Source: an uncultured Acidobacteriia bacterium (GTDB lineage Bacteria; Acidobacteriota; Terriglobia; Bryobacterales; Bryobacteraceae). Taken from it: a stretch of 64,000 nt of DNA. This document shows, piece after piece, positions 30,367 through 39,560 of this stretch. The stretch is from NCBI GenBank assembly GCA_903828455.1, contig CAIKMJ010000027.1, forward strand, positions 62,001 to 126,000, written 5' to 3'. Within the stretch, counting starts at the first letter, position 1. Each line of letters begins with the position of its first letter. The notes beneath the pieces are model-generated. The model searched no databases, had not been told where the DNA came from, and worked only from the letters and a program-made list of their open reading frames with translations. The position numbers and the translations under genes were made by a program.

Positions 30367-31431
30367 ATGGTCGAACTGGAAATCAAGCCCTCCGGGCGGG
30401 CGCAGATGCGTGTTCTGGCGGTCCTGGCTGCCGGCGTGCTTTTCCTCGGGTGGCTTAGTTTCCTGCTGAGCGGGGGCGGCGCGGACCTGCTGGCCCGCAA
30501 GGCCTACATCACCGGCTATCTGACCGATGCGACCGGCGTGGCGCCCACCTCCGAAGTTCATCTCAGCGGGCTCATCATCGGCACGGTCACCGGTGTTCGC
30601 ATCTCCGGCTCGCTCGATCCGCTGAAGGCCATTCGCGTCGATATGCGCATTACCAGCCGCTATCTGAAGAACATTCCCGCCGATTCGCTGGTCAGTGTCG
30701 GTTCCGATACGCTGGTGGCGTACAAATTCATCAGTATCGCGGAAGGGAAGAGCACCGCGACGCTGGCCGATGGCGGCGAACTGCGAAGCGAACCGCTGCA
30801 GGACGCGATTTTCCGCGCCGATCTGGTGGGTGCGCTGCAGAAGGATCTGGCGGATCTCGACCATCTGGTAGGCGATCTTTCCTCGCGCGATACGGCGGTC
30901 GGGCACTTCATCGTGGGCAGCGAAGAATACGATCGTGTGCTCGGCGACGTCCGCGGCTTTCAGGATTCGCTGCACACGTTTCTCACGCCAAAGAGCGACC
31001 TCGGCCAGGCATTTTATTCGTCGAAACTGTACGACGACATTCACGGGCAAGTGACGCGGACCGACGACGCGCTGGCCGCCATTCAGCGCGGAGAGGGCGC
31101 TGCCGGCCACCTCTTCGCCAGCGATGAACAATACCAGACGCTCGTCCGTCAGCTCAGCGAACTGCGCGCAACGCTTGCGGAGGCTAACAGCGGCAAAGGT
31201 AATCTTGCGCCGCTGCTGCACAGCGATGCGGACTGGCGGAATCTCCGGAAGCTGCTGCGCAGCGCCGACACCACCCTCACGGCGCTGAATGCCGGACATA
31301 CGAAGGCGGGCGAACTGCTGGCCAGTCCGCAGCTGTATGAATCGCTGAACGGCTCGCTGCGTGCGGTGACGGAATTGCTGAAGCAGGTGCGTGAGCACCC
31401 CGAAACGCTGCAGCACTATCGGGTTTTCTGA
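30367..31431 (+). CDS. MlaD/MCE family lipid transport protein
   Basis: N-terminal TM then MCE domain (GVAPTSEVHLSGLIIGTVTGVRISGSLDPLKAIRVDMRI). Confidence 0.78.
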   Translation: MVELEIKPSGRAQMRVLAVLAAGVLFLGWLSFLLSGGGADLLARKAYITGYLTDATGVAPTSEVHLSGLIIGTVTGVRISGSLDPLKAIRVDMRITSRYLKNIPADSLVSVGSDTLVAYKFISIAEGKSTATLADGGELRSEPLQDAIFRADLVGALQKDLADLDHLVGDLSSRDTAVGHFIVGSEEYDRVLGDVRGFQDSLHTFLTPKSDLGQAFYSSKLYDDIHGQVTRTDDALAAIQRGEGAAGHLFASDEQYQTLVRQLSELRATLAEANSGKGNLAPLLHSDADWRNLRKLLRSADTTLTALNAGHTKAGELLASPQLYESLNGSLRAVTELLKQVREHPETLQHYRVF

Positions 31432-31450
31432 TTGCTTCCGAACAGCCGCG

Positions 31451-32338
31451 CTACTTGCTGTAGAGCGTTGGCCGCGCAACCTGCGGTTCGGCGGACTTCA
31501 CCGTCATTCGATTCAGCCGTTCCCGCATCTCCTCGTATTCCGAAGTATTGACCACGTATTCGCCGCGCGCCGGGAGCAGGGAATCGATATTTTTCTCGGT
31601 CTTTGCAATGCGGTCTGAGGTCAACGGGTGCGAACGGAACAATTGCGAGACGCTTCCGGGATGCCGCCGCTCGGTCGATTCCACGGCTTCAAAAAGGTCA
31701 ACGCTCGCGCCCGGGTCGTAACCGGCCTTCCACAGATATTCCACGCCCAGCAGATCGGCTTCGGTTTCGAACTCGCGCGAAAAATTAAACAATGCCATGG
31801 GCGCGGCGGCCGTCGCCACTTCGCGCGCCGCAAGTCCGGCCCAGCCGCCGATCACCGCCAGCGGCAGCGTTCCGGCTTCGATCAGATCGCTGCGCGTGGC
31901 CTGCCGGGTTGCGTGCCGCGCGGCCGCGTGCCCCAGTTCGTGCGCAATCGCCGATGCCAGCTGCGCTTCGTTTCCCGACAGCCTGATCAGTCCGGTGTTG
32001 ATGAAGATGTGCCCGCCCGGCAGCGTGAAGGCATTGACCTCATCCGACTCGATCAGCCGGAACGTCACCGGGAATTCCACATCGGAGTTGCGCACCAGAT
32101 TCTGCCCGATCCGGTTGATGTATTCGGTCAGGATCGCGTCGTCCACAAGGCGCGCCTGCTTTTCCACCTCAATGGCGAGTTGCCGGCCGAGCGCGATTTC
32201 TTTCTCGATGCTGAAAAAGTTGAGTGAGCCCGATACCGAACGTGCGCCGATCGCTCCGGGGTCTTTCAGGCGCGCGTCCGCCGCGCCGGCAGGAAGCGCC
32301 GCGCCGAGCAGAACAATGGTGGCCAGCAGACTCCGCAT
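31451..32338 (-). CDS. M48 family metallopeptidase
   Basis: Zn motif ASAIAHELGHAAARH; FSREFETEADLLGVEYLWKAGYDP. Confidence 0.93.
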   Translation of the reverse strand: MRSLLATIVLLGAALPAGAADARLKDPGAIGARSVSGSLNFFSIEKEIALGRQLAIEVEKQARLVDDAILTEYINRIGQNLVRNSDVEFPVTFRLIESDEVNAFTLPGGHIFINTGLIRLSGNEAQLASAIAHELGHAAARHATRQATRSDLIEAGTLPLAVIGGWAGLAAREVATAAAPMALFNFSREFETEADLLGVEYLWKAGYDPGASVDLFEAVESTERRHPGSVSQLFRSHPLTSDRIAKTEKNIDSLLPARGEYVVNTSEYEEMRERLNRMTVKSAEPQVARPTLYSK

Positions 32339-32417
32339 CGCGTTCAGACGGAAAAATCCCGTCCGCAGTGGACGCGCCACCGGCCTGCCTGGTTTCAAGA
32401 TTTTTCCGTTCCGGACA

Positions 32418-33767
32418 TCAGCTTTCGATCCCCATCTGCGTCAGCCGGTAGCGCAGCGCATTTCGCGTCAGCCCGAGGATGCGCGCCGCCTGGCTCTTAT
32501 TGCCGCTGGCCTGATCGAGCGCCTTTTTGATCAGCTCCTGTTCAAAGGCGTCGAGACTCATGCCTTCGGGAAGCCCGATTTCACTGGTGGCCGGGCGGCG
32601 GCGCAGGTTGAGGTCGAGCCGAATATCGTTTGCATCGAGCTTCCCGCCGGCGGCCAGCACCAGACTGCGTTCGATCACGTTCTCCAGTTCCCGCACGTTG
32701 CCGGGCCAGGAGTACTGGATCAGTTTTTCGATGGCTGCATCGGTGATTCCATGCGCCGTCGAGCCCGTCTCCGGCGCCAGCTTTTCCACGAAATGATGCG
32801 CCAGATATGCGATGTCTTCCCTGCGCTCCCGCAGCGGCGGAATGTCGATCGGCACCACGTTGAGCCGGTAGAAGAGATCTTCGCGGAACGTTCCGTCTTC
32901 GAGCGCCATGCGCAGATCGCGGTTGGTGGCGGCGATGACCCGCACGTCGATGTGCTGGGTCCTGTTGGAGCCGAGACGCTCAAACTCGCGTTCCTGCAAT
33001 ACGCGCAGCAGCTTCACCTGAATCGCCGGCGGCACGTCGCCAATCTCATCGAGCATCACCGTGCCCGAATCGGCCTGTTCGAACTTGCCCGGCTTCGACG
33101 TATTCGCGCCCGTGAACGCGCCCTTTTCGTAACCGAAAAGTTCGCTCTCCATGAGGTTTTCCGGCAGCGCCGTGCAGTTGATTTTGACGAACGGCCGGTC
33201 CTTGCGCGGCGAATGAAAATGAATGGCGCGCGCGATCAGATCCTTACCCACGCCGCTTTCGCCCGCCAGCAGCACAGTCGCGCGCGACGGCGCCACGCGC
33301 ATCACGGTGGCGAAAATCTCCTGCATCTGCGGGCTGCGGCCCACAATGTTGTCCCAGCGGTATTTGCGGCCGAGTTCCTCTTTGAGCTGGCGGTTTTCGT
33401 CCCGCAGCGTCCGGATCTCCAGCGCCTTGTTCACCACCGTGACCAGCATGTCGAGCGAAAACGGTTTGAGCAGGAAGTCGGCCGCCCCGGACTTCATCGC
33501 CTCCACCGCATTTTCCACGGTGCCGAAAGCGGTCATGAGAATCACCGGCACGCGCGAATCGGCGCGGCGGATGATCTGCAGCATCTCGAGCCCGGTCATC
33601 TTCGGCAGCTTGAAGTCGGTGAGTACGAGGTCGGCGCGGTCGATCAGCGGAAGCGCCTCCTCGCCGGAGCCCGCCTTCACCACGTCGAAGCCCGCATCGA
33701 GCAGCTGAAGCTCCAGAATCCTGCGAAGTTTTTCTTCGTCTTCGACGACCAGCACGCGCTTCTTCAT
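32418..33767 (-). CDS. Sigma-54-dependent response regulator (NtrC family)
   Basis: Receiver domain; GESGVGKDLIARAIH; GAFTGA; C-terminal Fis-type HTH. Confidence 0.96.
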   Translation of the reverse strand: MKKRVLVVEDEEKLRRILELQLLDAGFDVVKAGSGEEALPLIDRADLVLTDFKLPKMTGLEMLQIIRRADSRVPVILMTAFGTVENAVEAMKSGAADFLLKPFSLDMLVTVVNKALEIRTLRDENRQLKEELGRKYRWDNIVGRSPQMQEIFATVMRVAPSRATVLLAGESGVGKDLIARAIHFHSPRKDRPFVKINCTALPENLMESELFGYEKGAFTGANTSKPGKFEQADSGTVMLDEIGDVPPAIQVKLLRVLQEREFERLGSNRTQHIDVRVIAATNRDLRMALEDGTFREDLFYRLNVVPIDIPPLRERREDIAYLAHHFVEKLAPETGSTAHGITDAAIEKLIQYSWPGNVRELENVIERSLVLAAGGKLDANDIRLDLNLRRRPATSEIGLPEGMSLDAFEQELIKKALDQASGNKSQAARILGLTRNALRYRLTQMGIES

Positions 33768-33781
33768 TTGGGTGGTTGTGC

Positions 33782-34975
33782 TTAATTTTCGGGCAGGGTG
33801 ATCCGAAACGTCGTCCCCTTGCCTGGTTCGCTTTCGACCGTCATTTTACCGCCGTGCCCGTCAATGATCTTGGCCACAATCGCCAGCCCGAGTCCCACGC
33901 CGTCCTGCTTCGTCGTGAAAAACGGATTGAAGATCGCTTCCAGCTTATCGGCCGGAATGCCGCTTCCCTGATCGATGACGCAGATCTCGGTCTGCCCGCC
34001 CGCCTCGCGTGTGCGGACCGTGACGGGCGCCTCCGCCGAAGAGGCCTGCCGCGCATTGGTCAGCAGGTTGATGAAGACCTGCTCCATGAGCGCAGCATCG
34101 AGCGGCAGCGGCGGCAGCGCGCCGAAGTCCCGAACGATCTCCACGTGTGCGCGGGAGGCCGCCTGATCGATCACCGCCGCGAGTTCGGTCGGTTCGCGCC
34201 GCGGTTCCAGCGGCCGCGCGAAATCGAGGAAGCGCGTCACCAGCAGATTGGTGCGGTCCACCTCCGTGCTGATGATCGACGCCAGTTCCTGCGCGATCGG
34301 ATTGTCCTTCGCGGCTGACCGGACCAGCAGATCGGCCGAGCCCTTGATCGAGCCCAGCGGATTGCGCAGTTCATGCGCGAGGCCCGCCGAAAGCTGCCCG
34401 AGCGCCGCCAGTCGCTCCGTGCGCCGCACCTCGGCTTCGGCGGCCGAAAGATTCCGGTTGGCCTCCGCCAGTTGCTCCGCCGTCTTTTTGTAGCGCGCCG
34501 ATTCCCTGCGCGCCGCGTCGCCCAGCGAATTCACCAGCACGGCGGCGACGGCCGGCAGCAGGCAGCGAATCGTCAGCACGTGCATCGCTTCCGGGTCGAT
34601 CACCCACTGGTTCCAGTCGATGAAGAGGAGAAACGAAAGATAGGCGCCGATGGCGACAACGGAGCTGATGACGGTGCCGGTGAAGCCGAGATAACTGGCG
34701 GTCGAGACGATCGGCAACAGCAGGGTGAGGTAATACGGACTCTCCACGCCGCCCGTGATGCCGATCAGCAGATAGCCGATCACCAGTTGCAGAATCACCG
34801 ATGCCGCGCGGCCCCAGTGCCGGTCGAGAAACGCCACGCGACCCTCGATCAGCTGCAGCGCCGCGAGCGCGGCCATGAAGCCCATCTCCCAGGCGTCATG
34901 GGTCAGAAAGATCAGCGCGCCGAACATCACGGCGAGCAGCAGGTCCTGAACACGGAGCTGAAATTGCTTCTGCAA
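33782..34975 (-). CDS. Multi-TM sensor histidine kinase
   Basis: H-box GLAHELRNPLGSIKGSADLL; N-box INLLTNARQA; DQGSGIPADKLEAIFNPFFTTK; start inferred as TTG. Confidence 0.92.
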   Translation of the reverse strand: MQKQFQLRVQDLLLAVMFGALIFLTHDAWEMGFMAALAALQLIEGRVAFLDRHWGRAASVILQLVIGYLLIGITGGVESPYYLTLLLPIVSTASYLGFTGTVISSVVAIGAYLSFLLFIDWNQWVIDPEAMHVLTIRCLLPAVAAVLVNSLGDAARRESARYKKTAEQLAEANRNLSAAEAEVRRTERLAALGQLSAGLAHELRNPLGSIKGSADLLVRSAAKDNPIAQELASIISTEVDRTNLLVTRFLDFARPLEPRREPTELAAVIDQAASRAHVEIVRDFGALPPLPLDAALMEQVFINLLTNARQASSAEAPVTVRTREAGGQTEICVIDQGSGIPADKLEAIFNPFFTTKQDGVGLGLAIVAKIIDGHGGKMTVESEPGKGTTFRITLPEN

Positions 34976-35059
34976 GCCCCTATTGTCGCCCGAAGCAGAG
35001 ATTTCCCGCGGGCTGCTTGCTTTTATAATTCCAAAAGTGTAGAAATATAGAAACAGCCC

Positions 35060-35407
35060 ATGGCAGTGAAACCGACCGAAGCACAGATCACCCGCTACGC
35101 CGACATGTTCGCCGCCATGGGGACCGACGCACGGCTCCGCATCGTGCGCCTGCTGCTGGCGGCGCATCCGGACGGAATGGTGGCCGGAGAAATCGGCGCC
35201 GAACTGGGGATTCCGGCCTCCACCCTTTCGCACCATCTGGAAAAACTGCGCAATGAGGATCTGGTCAGGGTGCGGCGCGAAAGTACGTTTCTCTGGTATT
35301 CGGCCAACGCCGAAGCTCTGCAGGAGCTGCTCGGCTTTCTCTACGCCGAATGCTGCACGCGGAACAAGGCCATTCAGCCGCAGGCGATCGTGACGCTGTG
35401 TAAGTGA
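35060..35407 (+). CDS. arsR: ArsR/SmtB family metalloregulator
   Basis: Winged [31 protein letters not shown]-terminal AECCTRN...TLCK; first gene of ars operon. Confidence 0.9.
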   Translation: MAVKPTEAQITRYADMFAAMGTDARLRIVRLLLAAHPDGMVAGEIGAELGIPASTLSHHLEKLRNEDLVRVRRESTFLWYSANAEALQELLGFLYAECCTRNKAIQPQAIVTLCK

Positions 35408-35415
35408 GGAGGCGA

Positions 35416-36252
35416 ATGGAAATCAAAGAAGTCGTAAAAGAAAAGTACGGGCAGGCCGCGCTTCGCGTGAACAGCGGCGGCAGTTCCTGCTGCGGCGCCG
35501 GTGCCGCGCTCGATGGCTGCTGCGATCCCATCACCTCCAACCTGTATGACGCTTCGCAGACCGGTGTGCTGCCGGAAGAAGCCGTGCTGGCCTCGCTTGG
35601 CTGCGGCAATCCCACGGCGCTGGCTGAACTGCGGCCCGGTGAGATCGTGCTCGATCTCGGTTCGGGCGGCGGCATCGACGTCCTGCTCTCCGCGCGGCGC
35701 GTGGGGCCGGCCGGCAAAGCCTACGGGCTCGATATGACGGATGAGATGTTGTCGCTCGCCCGCGAGAATCAGCGCAGAGCCGGTGCGGAGAACGTTGAGT
35801 TTCTGAAGGGCGAGATCGAACACATTCCGCTGCCGGCCGCCTCCGTTGACGTCATCATCAGCAACTGTGTCATCAACCTTTCGGCCGACAAGGATCGCGT
35901 TCTCCGCGAAGCCTTTCGCGTAATGAAGCCTGGCGGCCGTCTCGCGATCTCGGACGTTGTGACGCGCGGCGCGATCCCGGACGAAGTTCGTCGCAACATG
36001 CTCCTCTGGGTGGGCTGCATTGCGGGTGCCCTGCAGGATGACGAATACGCTCAGAAGCTTGCCGCCGCGGGCTTCAAAGACATCGAAATCGAGCCGACCC
36101 GCGTCTACAGCGTGGAAGATGCACGTGCGTTTCTGACAGGGCAGGGCATCGACGTGGACGCCATGGCGCCGCAGGTGGAAGGCAAGTTCGCCAGTGCGTT
36201 TATCCGCGCCACGAAGCCCGCGTCGTGCTGCGCGCCGGGTTGCTGCGAGTGA
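35416..36252 (+). CDS. arsM: Arsenite S-adenosylmethionine methyltransferase
   Basis: [54 protein letters not shown]-rich C-terminus. Confidence 0.94.
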   Translation: MEIKEVVKEKYGQAALRVNSGGSSCCGAGAALDGCCDPITSNLYDASQTGVLPEEAVLASLGCGNPTALAELRPGEIVLDLGSGGGIDVLLSARRVGPAGKAYGLDMTDEMLSLARENQRRAGAENVEFLKGEIEHIPLPAASVDVIISNCVINLSADKDRVLREAFRVMKPGGRLAISDVVTRGAIPDEVRRNMLLWVGCIAGALQDDEYAQKLAAAGFKDIEIEPTRVYSVEDARAFLTGQGIDVDAMAPQVEGKFASAFIRATKPASCCAPGCCE

Positions 36253-36295
36253 TGCCGCCAGTGACGCCGCCAGTGATGCCGCCAGTGATGCCGCT
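36248..36295. repeat. 4 x 12 bp tandem array (agtgatgccgcc) spanning arsM stop and aquaporin start
   Basis: Read directly; contains arsM TGA (36250-36252) and ATG (36252-36254). Confidence 0.95.
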
Positions 36296-36968
36296 TCCCG
36301 TAACCATGGCGCGGCGGGCGGCCGCCGAGGCTGTTGCCACGGCGCTGCTGCTGGCAGCTGTCGTCGGCTCCGGCATCATGGGCGAACGTCTGGCCGGCGG
36401 CAATGTGGCCGTGGCGCTGCTTGCCAACACGCTTGCCACCGCGGGCGCGCTGGTGGCGCTCATCTTCACTTTCGGGCCTGTTTCCGGAGCGCATATGAAC
36501 CCTGTCGTCACGCTCGCCGACGCGCTGCTCGGCGGCATGCGGTGGAGCGCCGTTCCCGCATATGTGGCGGCGCAGATCGCCGGGGCGTTTGCGGGCGTGG
36601 CCTCCGCGCATGTCATGTTCGGTGAGCCGCTGTTCGCCGCTTCGCAACATGTGCGGTCGGGCGGCGCGCAGATGTTCAGCGAATTTATTGCCACCTTCGG
36701 GCTCATGAGCGTGATCGGCGGCTGCGCCCGCACGCGCTCCGCCGCCGTGCCATTCGCGGTCGCGGCCTACATAACCGGCGCCTACTGGTTCACGGCATCC
36801 ACGTCATTCGCCAACCCTGCCGTCACGCTCGCGCGCTCTTTCACCAACACGTTTTCCGGAATTCGGCCCGCCGATGCGCCCGGCTTCATCGTTGCCCAGC
36901 TGGCGGGCGCCGCGGCGGCGACTCTCCTGTTCCGCTGGCTCCTGCCTGCAACCGAGTCATCAGAATGA
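36252..36968 (+). CDS. MIP/aquaporin family channel
   Basis: GPVSGAHMNPVVTLADALLGG and FANPAVTLARSFTNTFSGI half-helix motifs; six TM. Confidence 0.9.
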   Translation: MPPVTPPVMPPVMPLPVTMARRAAAEAVATALLLAAVVGSGIMGERLAGGNVAVALLANTLATAGALVALIFTFGPVSGAHMNPVVTLADALLGGMRWSAVPAYVAAQIAGAFAGVASAHVMFGEPLFAASQHVRSGGAQMFSEFIATFGLMSVIGGCARTRSAAVPFAVAAYITGAYWFTASTSFANPAVTLARSFTNTFSGIRPADAPGFIVAQLAGAAAATLLFRWLLPATESSE

Positions 36969-37003
36969 CTGCAAAAAAGGCTTCGAAATGACTGCGAAAA
37001 AGC
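36963..37003. repeat. Duplicated arsC start region, 23-bp spacing
   Basis: gaatgactgcaaaaaag and aaatgactgcgaaaaag; first ATG gives MTAKKASK-stop out of frame, second ATG starts arsC. Confidence 0.75.
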
Positions 37004-37422
37004 GCGTCCTGATTCTCTGCACCGGAAATTCCGCCCGCAGCCAGATGGCCGAAGGCCTGCTGCGGCATGACGCCGGCGCGCTCTTCCACGTTGAAAGCGC
37101 CGGAACCAGGCCCTCTCTCGTGCGCCCCGAAGCCGTCGCCGCCCTGCGCGATCTCGGCATCGACATTTCCGGTCACCGCTCGAAATCCGTTGCCGAATTC
37201 GACGGCCAGCCCTTCGACTTCGTCATCACCGTCTGCGACAACGCCCGCGAAGTCTGCCCGGTCTTTCCCGCCGCCGTCACGAAGATCCACCACAGCTTCG
37301 ATGACCCCGCCGCCTGCGCCGGCACCGAAGCCGAGCGGCTCGCCGAATTCCGCCGCGTACGCGACCAGCTGCGCGAGTGGCTCAGCGCGTTCGCGCAACA
37401 GAACGGCGCATCACTCGGCTGA
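36988..37422 (+). CDS. arsC: Arsenate reductase (LMW-PTPase type)
   Basis: VLILCTGNSARSQMAEGLLRHDAG; SAGTRPSLVRPEAV; FDFVITVCDNARE. Confidence 0.94.
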   Translation: MTAKKRVLILCTGNSARSQMAEGLLRHDAGALFHVESAGTRPSLVRPEAVAALRDLGIDISGHRSKSVAEFDGQPFDFVITVCDNAREVCPVFPAAVTKIHHSFDDPAACAGTEAERLAEFRRVRDQLREWLSAFAQQNGASLG

Positions 37423-37923
37423 TCGCCGCCGCGCCGTCTGGCCCTTCAGCGCGCCCAGCATTTCCGCCATCGTCCGGCCCGTCACCGGATCCCGCATCTC
37501 GGGCGCGAGTTCCGCCAGCGGCGCCAGCGTGAACCGCCGCTCCCGATAGCGCGGATGCGGCACTTCCAGCTCCTCCGCACGGATCACCGACGTGCCGTAC
37601 AGCAGAATGTCGATGTCGATCACCCGCGGGCCGTTCTTCACCGTCCGCTCGCGGCCCATGGCGCGTTCCACCCGCTGCATCCGCGCCAGCAGTTGCTTCG
37701 GAAACAATTCGGTTTCGAACTCGCCAACTAAATTGAGAAACCAGCCCTGATCGCGAAAGCCGACCGGCTCGGTCTCGTAGATTCCCGACGTCCGCAGCAG
37801 ACGCAGCTTCGGACTTTCCAGTTCCGCCAGCGCCCGCCGCAGTTGCGCGTCCCGGTCGCCGAGGTTGGAACCGAGCCCCAGGTACACCAGTCTTCGCGTC
37901 CCATCCACACGCCCGCTCGCCAT
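37411..37923 (-). CDS. folK: 2-amino-4-hydroxy-6-hydroxymethyldihydropteridine diphosphokinase
   Basis: YLGLGSNLGDRDAQL; YETEPVG; GPRVIDIDILLYG; PHPRYRERRFTLAPLAELAP. Confidence 0.96.
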   Translation of the reverse strand: MASGRVDGTRRLVYLGLGSNLGDRDAQLRRALAELESPKLRLLRTSGIYETEPVGFRDQGWFLNLVGEFETELFPKQLLARMQRVERAMGRERTVKNGPRVIDIDILLYGTSVIRAEELEVPHPRYRERRFTLAPLAELAPEMRDPVTGRTMAEMLGALKGQTARRRSAE

Positions 37924-38951
37924 CAGAACAAGTCGGGCTGCGCGCCGCCGCCGAAGCGCCGGGGAACCTGAAAATATTCGTACGCCCCGTCGGTCGCCAT
38001 GCGGCCGCGCGGCGAGCGATGCAGAAAGCCGAGCTGGATCAGATACGGCTCGTACACTTCTTCGATCGTCTCCGGCTCTTCGCCGATCGACGCCGCAATG
38101 GTGTTGATCCCCACCGGCCCGCCGCCGAACTTTTCGAGCACCGTCCGCATAATCTTCCGGTCGATCTCATCGAGCCCGAACGGATCCACTTCCAGCAGAT
38201 TCAGCGCCTTCGTCGCCACGCCCGCATCGATGCGGCCGCCCGCCCGCACCTGCGCATAATCGCGCACGCGCCGCAGCAGCCGGTTCGCGATCCTCGGCGT
38301 GCCGCGCGAGCGCCGCGCCACCTCCGCCGCGCCCGCCGCGTCAATGTCGGTATCGAGCAGCTGCGCCGAACGGATCACAATGTGCTGCAGCTCCGGCACG
38401 TCGTAGTGATTCAGCCGCAGCACCAGTCCGAACCGCCCGCGCAGCGGCGCGCTCACCAGGCCCTGCCGCGTCGTTGCCCCGATCGCCGTGAAGTGTTTGA
38501 TCGGAATCGAATGCGTTCTCGCCCCCGGCCCCGTGCCGATCAGAATATCCAGCCGGAAATCTTCCAGCGCCGAATACAGCATCTCCTCAATGTCCGGCAG
38601 CAGCCGGTGAATCTCGTCGACGAAGAACACCTGCCGGTCCTGAATCGTGCTCAGGATGCCCGAAAGATCGAGCTTCTTCTGCAGCACCGGCCCCGACGTC
38701 TGCTGGAACCCGACCTCCAGTTCCTGCGCGATGATGCTGGCCAGCGTTGTCTTGCCCAGTCCCGGCGGCCCGTACAGCAGCACGTGGTCCATCGCCTCGC
38801 CGCGCTGCCTTGCCGCATCGATGGCGATCTGCAGATTCTCCTTGAGGCGCTCCTGGCCCGTGAAGTCCTGCAACCGCCGCGGCCGCAGCCCGGCTTCGAA
38901 CTGCTGCTCGTCGTCGCTGATGCGTGCGGATACCAGTCGATCGGCCGACAC
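37923..38951 (-). CDS. ruvB: Holliday junction branch migration helicase RuvB
   Basis: LRPRRLQDFTGQERLKENL; GPPGLGKTTLASIIAQE; FVDEIHRL. Confidence 0.98.
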   Translation of the reverse strand: MSADRLVSARISDDEQQFEAGLRPRRLQDFTGQERLKENLQIAIDAARQRGEAMDHVLLYGPPGLGKTTLASIIAQELEVGFQQTSGPVLQKKLDLSGILSTIQDRQVFFVDEIHRLLPDIEEMLYSALEDFRLDILIGTGPGARTHSIPIKHFTAIGATTRQGLVSAPLRGRFGLVLRLNHYDVPELQHIVIRSAQLLDTDIDAAGAAEVARRSRGTPRIANRLLRRVRDYAQVRAGGRIDAGVATKALNLLEVDPFGLDEIDRKIMRTVLEKFGGGPVGINTIAASIGEEPETIEEVYEPYLIQLGFLHRSPRGRMATDGAYEYFQVPRRFGGGAQPDLF

Positions 38952-39538
38952 TACCGCACCACCTCCAGCGCCTTGCGGAACAACGGCTCGAACTCTTCCG
39001 CCACACCCGCCGCGCGCGCTTTACGAATCGCCGTTTCCGCCGCCGGCCGCGCGCAGCCCAGATTCAGCAGCGCCGAAAGCACGTCGTCCTGGAGTCCGGA
39101 CAGCGCCGGCAGCGCCTCCGCCGCGTCGCCCGAAGGCGCCGGCAGCTTGTCGCGCAGTTCCAGCACCATGCGCTCGGCGGTCTTTTTGCCGATGCCGGGA
39201 ATCCGCACCAGCTTCTCCAGTTCGTTGTGGCGGAGCGCGCTCAGCAGTTCGGGCGCCGCCATCCCGCTGAGTACCTTCACCGCGAGGCTCGGCCCGATGC
39301 CGCTCACCCCGATCAGCTTTTCGAACAGATTCTTTTCGTCCTGCGTCAGAAACCCGTACAGCGCCAGCGCATCCTCGCGAACGTGCGTGTGGATGCGCAG
39401 CAGCGCGGTGGCGCCTGCGTCCGGCAGGCCGGAAAACGTGGAAACCGGAATGGTGACGTCGTATCCGACGCCTCCCACATCGAGGATCGCCTGGTTGGGA
39501 TGTTTCTCGACCAGGGTCCCGCGAAGCAGTGCAATCAT
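38951..39538 (-). CDS. ruvA: Holliday junction branch migration protein RuvA
   Basis: MIALLRGTLVEK; two HhH segments (IGVSGIGPSLA; VRIPGIGKKTAERMVLELRDK). Confidence 0.97.
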   Translation of the reverse strand: MIALLRGTLVEKHPNQAILDVGGVGYDVTIPVSTFSGLPDAGATALLRIHTHVREDALALYGFLTQDEKNLFEKLIGVSGIGPSLAVKVLSGMAAPELLSALRHNELEKLVRIPGIGKKTAERMVLELRDKLPAPSGDAAEALPALSGLQDDVLSALLNLGCARPAAETAIRKARAAGVAEEFEPLFRKALEVVR

Positions 39539-39560
39539 GGCAATGGCGTAAACATTGAAT

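Noticed and set aside
28524-30500. 658-aa antisense ORF over aspS
   Set aside because: aspS is unambiguous; no motifs on the opposite strand
20000-33000. Looked for a dif-like XerC/D site near the GC-skew switch
   Set aside because: No convincing ~28-bp imperfect palindrome seen by eye in intergenic regions; needs computational search
31797-33785. 662-aa plus-strand ORF over the M48 peptidase and NtrC-family regulator
   Set aside because: Spans two well-supported minus-strand genes; no domain signature
36248-36295. Short regular repeats considered as a mini CRISPR or iteron array
   Set aside because: Units are directly abutting with no spacers and are locally derived; no cas or rep genes in the window
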